Below, piece after piece: positions 43,198 to 47,312 of a stretch of 47,312 nt of DNA. Under the pieces are notes generated by a model that was given only the letters and a program-made list of their open reading frames with translations, did no database searches and was not told the origin of the DNA. The stretch lies in contig JAUWZM010000012.1 of the NCBI GenBank assembly GCA_030615365.1, positions 1 through 47,312 on the forward strand. The letters run 5' to 3'. The position numbers and the translations under genes are program-made. Each line of letters begins with the position of its first letter. Position 1 is the first letter of the stretch. Source of the stretch: Candidatus Aerophobota bacterium. GTDB taxonomy: Bacteria; Aerophobota; Aerophobia; Aerophobales; B3-G15.

Positions 43198-44457
43198 ATG
43201 AATTCTATGGGTCAAGAAAAAAGAGCAGAGATAATTTCTGTGGGAACAGAGATTCTTCTGGGTCAGATAGTAGATACAAACTCAGCCTATTTAGCGAAGA
43301 AATTGGCGTTATTGGGAATAAACCTTTTCCGCAAAACTGCAGTTGGTGATAATGCAAAGAGGATAAAAGAAGCAGTTAAAGAGGCTTTAAAAAGATCAGA
43401 TATTCTTATTCTTACAGGAGGCTTGGGACCTACCCAGGATGATCTTACGAAAGAGGCGGTAAGTGAGCTGCTGGGAAAAGAATTACTATTAGATGAGAAG
43501 ATAGCAGAGCAAATCCACACTAAAATTTTTCATCATCGGATACATAAAGAAGCGATTGCGAAGCAGGCCATGATACCTTTATCAACTCAAGTTATTTCCA
43601 ATCGAATAGGAACTGCTCCAGGAATTATTTTTGAAGAGAATGAAAAAACTATAATTTTGCTCCCCGGAGTTCCTCAAGAGTTACTGGTAATGATGGATGA
43701 GGAAGTCATTCCTTACTTTTTAGCTAAAATTCCCCGGGAAAAGATTATAAAATCTAAAGTGTTAAAGCTCTGGGGAATAGGGGAAAGCGAGGTAGACAAA
43801 AGAATTAGCTCTATAATTACCAGGCAGTTTAATCCTACAGTAGCTCTTTTAGCGAAAAAAGAAGGTGTATGTGTCCGCATTACAGCAAAATTTACCCCGG
43901 ATAGGGTGGATGAGGAGATTAAAAGGGTAGAGGATAAGGTTAGAGAAAAACTTGGTTATTATATTTATGGAGTTGATGAGGAAACAATGGAGTTAGTGGT
44001 AAGCTCTCTTTTAAAAAAGAGAGGTGTAACCTTAAGTTTAGCTGAATCCTGTAGTGGTGGACTGCTCTCTCATAGAATAACCAGTATTCCTGGAAGCTCG
44101 AATTACTATCTTGGTGGAGTGGTAAGCTACAGCAACGAGGTAAAATGCAATTTGTTGGGAGTTCCAGAGAAGCTTATCAGGGAAAAAGGAGCGGTGAGCG
44201 AAGAGGTAGCAAAAGAGATGGCGAAAGGAGCAAGGATGGTGGGAAGAGCTCATCTGGGTATAGGAATTACCGGTATCGCTGGACCGAGTGGTGGAACTTC
44301 TGATAAACCTGTAGGACTGGTCTATATTGCTCTTAGCAGTGAGAAAAAAGAGCTATGCCAGAGATTCATATTTTCTGGGAAAAGGGAAATAATAAAGTGG
44401 AAAGCCTCTCAGTCTGCCCTGGATATGCTTAGAAGGTATTTAGCCCACATTCAGTAA
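43198..44457 (+). CDS. cinA: CinA, nicotinamide-nucleotide amidohydrolase with MoCF domain
   Basis: A 419-residue two-domain protein. Residues 1-~170 are a MoCF domain (VGTEILLGQIVDTNSAYL, LTGGLGPTQDD). The C-terminal ~160 residues are the PncC amidase (ESCSGGLLSHRI, GVVSYSNEVKCNLLGV, GAVSEEVAKEMAKGA, GITGIAGPSGGT). It recycles nicotinamide mononucleotide in pyridine nucleotide salvage. Two Met codons lie at the start; the first at 43198 is used here, the second three codons on is equally possible. Confidence 0.93.
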   Translation: MNSMGQEKRAEIISVGTEILLGQIVDTNSAYLAKKLALLGINLFRKTAVGDNAKRIKEAVKEALKRSDILILTGGLGPTQDDLTKEAVSELLGKELLLDEKIAEQIHTKIFHHRIHKEAIAKQAMIPLSTQVISNRIGTAPGIIFEENEKTIILLPGVPQELLVMMDEEVIPYFLAKIPREKIIKSKVLKLWGIGESEVDKRISSIITRQFNPTVALLAKKEGVCVRITAKFTPDRVDEEIKRVEDKVREKLGYYIYGVDEETMELVVSSLLKKRGVTLSLAESCSGGLLSHRITSIPGSSNYYLGGVVSYSNEVKCNLLGVPEKLIREKGAVSEEVAKEMAKGARMVGRAHLGIGITGIAGPSGGTSDKPVGLVYIALSSEKKELCQRFIFSGKREIIKWKASQSALDMLRRYLAHIQ

Positions 44458-44462
44458 ATTTT

Positions 44463-44774
44463 TCATTCCTTCTCAAGAATAAAACTTCCCCCGGATATTT
44501 CCCTGGCAATAATCTGGTAGTTTCTGTCAAAATCTATATCTATTTGCATTAAATTGGAACACTTTTTTCCCAGGATTTCCTTTTTCAAATTAAAGGCAGC
44601 TCCTTGTTCCCCGGACTCAAGGTATAAATTTTGAAAATCTGTTCTTCGATTAACCTTTATCGTTATCTCTTCCCCACATTTTTCACATTTTATCCTAAAG
44701 GGTATAAAATCAGCCTCTCTTCTTGCCTGAGAGGTCTGTTTTAACCAGGAAGAGAGTTTATCAAAAATTCCCAT
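44463..44774 (-). CDS. Small conserved-looking protein with one CxxC
   Basis: A 103-residue protein with TGGAGGTGA just before ATG, a strong ribosome binding site. It begins MGIFDKLSSWLKQTSQARR, then FRIKCEKCGEEITIKVNRRTD with one C-x2-C, and a later KKCSN. It might bind zinc with a third Cys. It converges with cinA six bases apart. I do not recognise the family. Confidence 0.65.
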   Translation of the reverse strand: MGIFDKLSSWLKQTSQARREADFIPFRIKCEKCGEEITIKVNRRTDFQNLYLESGEQGAAFNLKKEILGKKCSNLMQIDIDFDRNYQIIAREISGGSFILEKE

Positions 44775-44807
44775 CTATCTCACCTCCAGTTAATAATAGT
44801 TGTAGTT

Positions 44808-44987
44808 TCAAGATTTACCAATTGTAGTCGAATGTATAGAATCAACTACACCACAATTCCCTTGGTCTAATTCTATGAATTCTGCTATTTCCGAAGCGTT
44901 TGGTAAATATTGAAAGCAAAGGTGATAATCAATTATGCATTTATTATCAATAATAATTATATAAAAAAGAAGTTTCTTGGCAAGGTT
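44808..44987 (-). other. Start-less open frame in the gap before the radical SAM region
   Basis: A 59-codon open stretch without ATG, GTG or TTG reads DYHLCFQYLPNASEIAEFIE and ends TTIGKS. It looks protein-like and may be the end of a decayed gene. The rest of the gap 44775-45127 holds only the promoter at 45015. Confidence 0.2.
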
Positions 44988-45014
44988 TTAGCATTTTCCA
45001 GGAAGGATTTGAAT

Positions 45015-45043
45015 TTGACAGGGCTCTTATATTATACTATGCT
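45015..45043 (+). promoter_or_regulatory. Promoter upstream of the radical SAM region, copy 1
   Basis: TTGACA at 45015-45020, 17-base spacer, TATGCT at 45038-45043. The 40 bases 45001-45040 match 47215-47254 at 35 positions, including sequence upstream of the -35 box. Confidence 0.55.
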
Positions 45044-45127
45044 GAAATTGTCGGGAAAAGATGCGAGAAGAAAATAAAAACGAGAAAATGTTGTTACTGG
45101 TACGGCAAGAGGTTAGGGTTGTTGTAA

Positions 45128-45301
45128 ATGGAAAATATACTAAAGTTCGATCCACTTTCATCTTTTGCTAAGAGAAGGCAAGGAGAGGGAATACTGTTAT
45201 TCGACTTTAAGATTTTAGAAACCTTTGGTGAAAATACTGATATCCTGTTATTCAATGGTGATTATTTAGAATTACTTAAGAAAATCCTTCTAATGATATA
45301 G
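45128..45301 (+). CDS. Possible 57-residue protein upstream of the radical SAM gene
   Basis: ATG at 45128, 57 codons, TAG. It reads MENILKFDPLSSFAKRRQGE then hydrophobic/acidic segments (ILLFDF, DILLFNGDYLELLKKILL). The upstream GAGGTTAGGG is a poor ribosome binding site. It lies 85 bases after the promoter at 45015 and 28 bases before the radical SAM start. No family recognised; it could be a small substrate peptide or a gene remnant. Confidence 0.3.
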   Translation: MENILKFDPLSSFAKRRQGEGILLFDFKILETFGENTDILLFNGDYLELLKKILLMI

Positions 45302-45329
45302 ATTAGAGCACTTTTTGGAGGAAAATAGC

Positions 45330-46451
45330 ATGGGAAGAAATAATTCTTCTGATTCTTTAATTAAAGAAAAGGATAAATGGGCAAATTACTATCATAATCT
45401 TCTTAACAAAAATTTAAAAATCTTTTTTAAAGATGCGGTGAGAATAACCCTTACCAACCCGTCGCAGGCATATTTTTTCTATAAGACAGTACGATGGCAA
45501 AAGAAGGCTGCCCTCATGAGATCGCGGTGGCAAGAGCAAGGTATCAACATACCTCCAATCGTGATATTTAGCGTAACCACGAGGTGCAATCTTACGTGCA
45601 AGGGTTGCTATGCTCAGGCTCTTCATCCACCATCTGATAGGGAGATGAGTGAGGCTAAGATAAGAGGTATGATGAGTGAGGCTAAAGAACTTGGAATTTC
45701 CTTTTTTGTAATTGCTGGCGGTGAGCCCCTCATGCATCCGGAGATTTTGGATATCACAAAGGATTTTCCTGAGGTCCTTTTTCTTATATTTACCAATGGT
45801 TTGCTGCTCGATGATAAGATGTTTATGAGATTGAAAAAAATAAAAAACGTTATCCCCCTGGTGAGCCTGGAGGGGCATGCTGTAGATACAGATGGACGAA
45901 GAGGAGAAGGGGTGTATGGTCGCCTGCAGGACATCATTAGAAAGCTTAAACGTAAAGATATTTTCTTTGGCACCTCCCTAACTATAACCAGACCAACCTT
46001 TGATACATTAACTGATCACCATTTTGTGGAGAATTTAGTGAAGGCAGGGTGTAAATTCTTTCTTTATCTTGAGTACACCTCAATAATAGAGGGGACTGAA
46101 GATTTGGTCCTTACACGTGAGCAGAGAGTACAGCTTAGAAGTTTAATGGATTCATTCCATTCGAAATTTTCAGCATTATTCATTACTGTTCCTGGCCATG
46201 AAGTGGAAGTTGGAGGTTGCCTTGCTGCTGGACGAGGTTTTGTTCATATTACAGCAGAAGGTGATCTTGAACCCTGTCCTTTCGCCCCTTTTTCTGACAC
46301 CAACCTGAGGAACTCATCACTCAAGGATGCTTTGCAATCAAGACTTTTTAAAGTCATCCGTCAGCATCCTGAAAAGTTGAGCCCTACGAAAGGTGGCTGT
46401 GCGCTCTGGAAAAGACGCAAATGGGTCCAGTCATTACTGGATAAAACTTAG
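45330..46451 (+). CDS. Radical SAM protein with C-terminal Cys-rich (SPASM/twitch-like) region
   Basis: The CxxxCxxC signature is C86-NLT-C90-KG-C93, preceded by VIFSVTTR and followed by GGEPLMHPE (SAM contact). The C-terminal third has three further Cys positions (VGGCLAAG, EPCPFAPF, GGCALW) that could bind an auxiliary cluster. The ATG at 45330 follows TTTTGGAGG; a TTG 15 bases earlier lies on the ribosome binding site and is rejected. The N-terminal ~75 residues are charged and helical. Such proteins modify peptides, enzymes or cofactors; the target is unknown. Confidence 0.85.
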   Translation: MGRNNSSDSLIKEKDKWANYYHNLLNKNLKIFFKDAVRITLTNPSQAYFFYKTVRWQKKAALMRSRWQEQGINIPPIVIFSVTTRCNLTCKGCYAQALHPPSDREMSEAKIRGMMSEAKELGISFFVIAGGEPLMHPEILDITKDFPEVLFLIFTNGLLLDDKMFMRLKKIKNVIPLVSLEGHAVDTDGRRGEGVYGRLQDIIRKLKRKDIFFGTSLTITRPTFDTLTDHHFVENLVKAGCKFFLYLEYTSIIEGTEDLVLTREQRVQLRSLMDSFHSKFSALFITVPGHEVEVGGCLAAGRGFVHITAEGDLEPCPFAPFSDTNLRNSSLKDALQSRLFKVIRQHPEKLSPTKGGCALWKRRKWVQSLLDKT

Positions 46452-46569
46452 AAAAGAAGTTAATGTGGTAGATAAAGCTAAGCATAATTAAGTGAGGTAG
46501 TTTAAGAACTCCTCTTCTTGTCCTTTTAACCCGATTCAGCCCACTGAAATTCCAAACAACCCACCTGGT

Positions 46570-46645
46570 GGGTAGGGGCGACTTTGGTCGCCCTCTGTGA
46601 AGCAAGAGTTAAAAAGCAATCGGGAGGCTAAAGCCTCCCCTACCC
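46570..46645. repeat. REP-like palindromic element 4
   Basis: Outer arms GGGTAGGGG (46570-46578) and CCCCTACCC (46637-46645), with inner hairpins GGCGAC/GTCGCC and GGAGGC/GCCTCC. Same plan as the other three but different sequence. It lies in the tail after the radical SAM gene. Confidence 0.7.
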
Positions 46646-46728
46646 AGGCGGAGAACTTTAATGAGCTCATAATTAAGTTACTGGACTTCTTAAGAAGGGG
46701 CAATGAGGAATGCTTAAAATAAAAATTC

Positions 46729-46938
46729 TCACTTTATTTTCTCTTTCAAAATCTTCCCTGGCACAAACTTAGGAACCTTTTTAGCCAGTATCTGCATCTT
46801 TTCTCCTGCCTGAGGATTTCTTCCTCTTCGCACTCCAATTCTTTGCGCTAACTTTGCCTGGGATAATCCAATAGCACCTCTTAGCTCTCTTATTTTTCAC
46901 CAAACTTTATTTCCATCCCACGCTATTGTTATAGTGAA
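46729..46938 (-). pseudogene. Decayed XRE helix-turn-helix / HU chimera
   Basis: Reading leftward, the frame gives IAWDGNKVW, an in-frame TGA (46899-46897), then [20 protein letters not shown], a typical XRE recognition region. It then passes directly into [19 protein letters not shown] and [14 protein letters not shown], the conserved C-terminus of HU proteins. HU is normally ~90 residues with a different N-terminal half. No usable start codon follows the TGA, so it is a pseudogene formed by fusion of two genes. Confidence 0.65.
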
Positions 46939-46999
46939 TTACAGATGTTTGTCAAATTTGCTGCCAAATGAGAAATCGAACACATGGATAAGATGTTGG

Positions 47000-47119
47000 A
47001 AAATGGCACGGGGGGTATTGGAGGAGAGATTCCTTGACCCCACCGATGATGCGACAAATTACTATGATAGAACTCTTGATAATAATCCTTCATCCTGGGC
47101 TAAGAAAATCTTAGTTTAA
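47000..47119 (+). pseudogene. SleB-like cell-wall hydrolase C-terminal fragment
   Basis: The frame MARGVLEERFLDPTDDATNY followed by YDRTLDNNPSSWAKKI matches the VL-x-G-x-x-DPTGGAxxY...W end of SleB-type cell-wall hydrolases. The catalytic part upstream is missing; sequence before 47000 in this frame is unrelated. A remnant. Confidence 0.5.
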
Positions 47120-47228
47120 GACAAGAATAGAAAGCTTTAGTTTTTAGGGATAGCAAGAAAAAGATTATTTGGAAAAATAAATCTGCATTGACCTGAAATA
47201 GTCTATTTAGGAATGGAAAGATTTGAAC

Positions 47229-47257
47229 TTGACAGGACTCTTATGTTATAATATATT
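47229..47257 (+). promoter_or_regulatory. Promoter, copy 2, reading off the window end
   Basis: TTGACA at 47229-47234, 17-base spacer, TATATT at 47252-47257. It is part of the 40-base match with the promoter at 45015 and would drive a gene beyond the window. Confidence 0.5.
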
Positions 47258-47312
47258 ATAAATTAGTATTATGAATTGCAATATTGCACATCTTTGACAT
47301 ACTATAATTTAT

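Noticed and set aside
44808..44987. A minus-strand protein of ~59 residues
   Set aside because: The frame looks protein-like but has no start codon or ribosome binding site, so I list it only as a low-confidence remnant.
1..47312. CRISPR array, tRNA or rRNA genes
   Set aside because: No regularly spaced repeats and no tRNA- or rRNA-like sequence were noticed on either strand; a tRNA scan would be decisive.

Overview
The window is A+T-rich bacterial DNA. Starts are ATG, GTG or TTG, most with clear AGGAGG-type ribosome binding sites. Gene content points to an anaerobic or fermentative heterotroph: an aspartate-decarboxylation energy module, an Rnf-type electron-transfer subunit, sugar ABC importers, a KDG/KDPG sugar-acid branch, and no respiratory oxidase. 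Many uroporphyrinogen-decarboxylase-like (UroD-like) genes and dispersed palindromic repeats fit an uncultured candidate phylum. That placement is inference; no rRNA or tRNA gene was seen.

Layout. 1-6.9 kb is a worn defence-type region: a sacsin-like/DUF3883 protein missing its ATPase half, a PD-(D/E)XK nuclease gene between attC-like palindromes, an AlbA_2/RecG-like regulator and a fragment of a type I restriction specificity subunit. 6.9-10.2 kb (minus strand) holds aspT and aspD, the aspartate:alanine antiporter and aspartate 4-decarboxylase. 10.5-15.2 kb holds scattered genes (lactonase-like metallo-hydrolase, dihydroorotate-dehydrogenase-like protein, DUF4097 surface protein, AlkD-like DNA glycosylase). 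It also holds a 169-nt candidate structured element framed by a 22-bp direct repeat.

15.2-38.6 kb is the core: an almost entirely plus-strand catabolic locus. It has six intact UroD-superfamily paralogs plus the relic of a seventh, interleaved with two sugar ABC import systems (binding protein and two permeases each, no ATPase). It also has a CE7 esterase, a GH38 alpha-mannosidase-like enzyme and an IclR regulator with two adjacent perfect palindromes at its own promoter. It ends in a 2-hydroxyacid dehydrogenase, KDG kinase and KDPG aldolase. My reading is import and trimming of an acylated and perhaps methylated glycan or glycoside, with the UroD-like proteins as methyltransferases or other C1/porphyrinoid-type enzymes, and a sugar-acid product entering the Entner-Doudoroff branch. 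No corrinoid protein or corrinoid reactivase is visible here, so the methyl-transfer part is a hypothesis. A minus-strand MNT-HEPN fusion interrupts the locus.

38.6-47.3 kb holds a DUF433/DUF5615 toxin-antitoxin pair, a solitary rnfC overlapping an argD-like aminotransferase gene, a ROK sugar kinase, cinA, a small metal-binding-like protein and a radical SAM protein preceded by a 57-codon ORF. The end has two decayed genes (an XRE/HU chimera and a SleB-like hydrolase fragment). Four palindromic REP-like elements and a duplicated promoter sequence lie between these genes.
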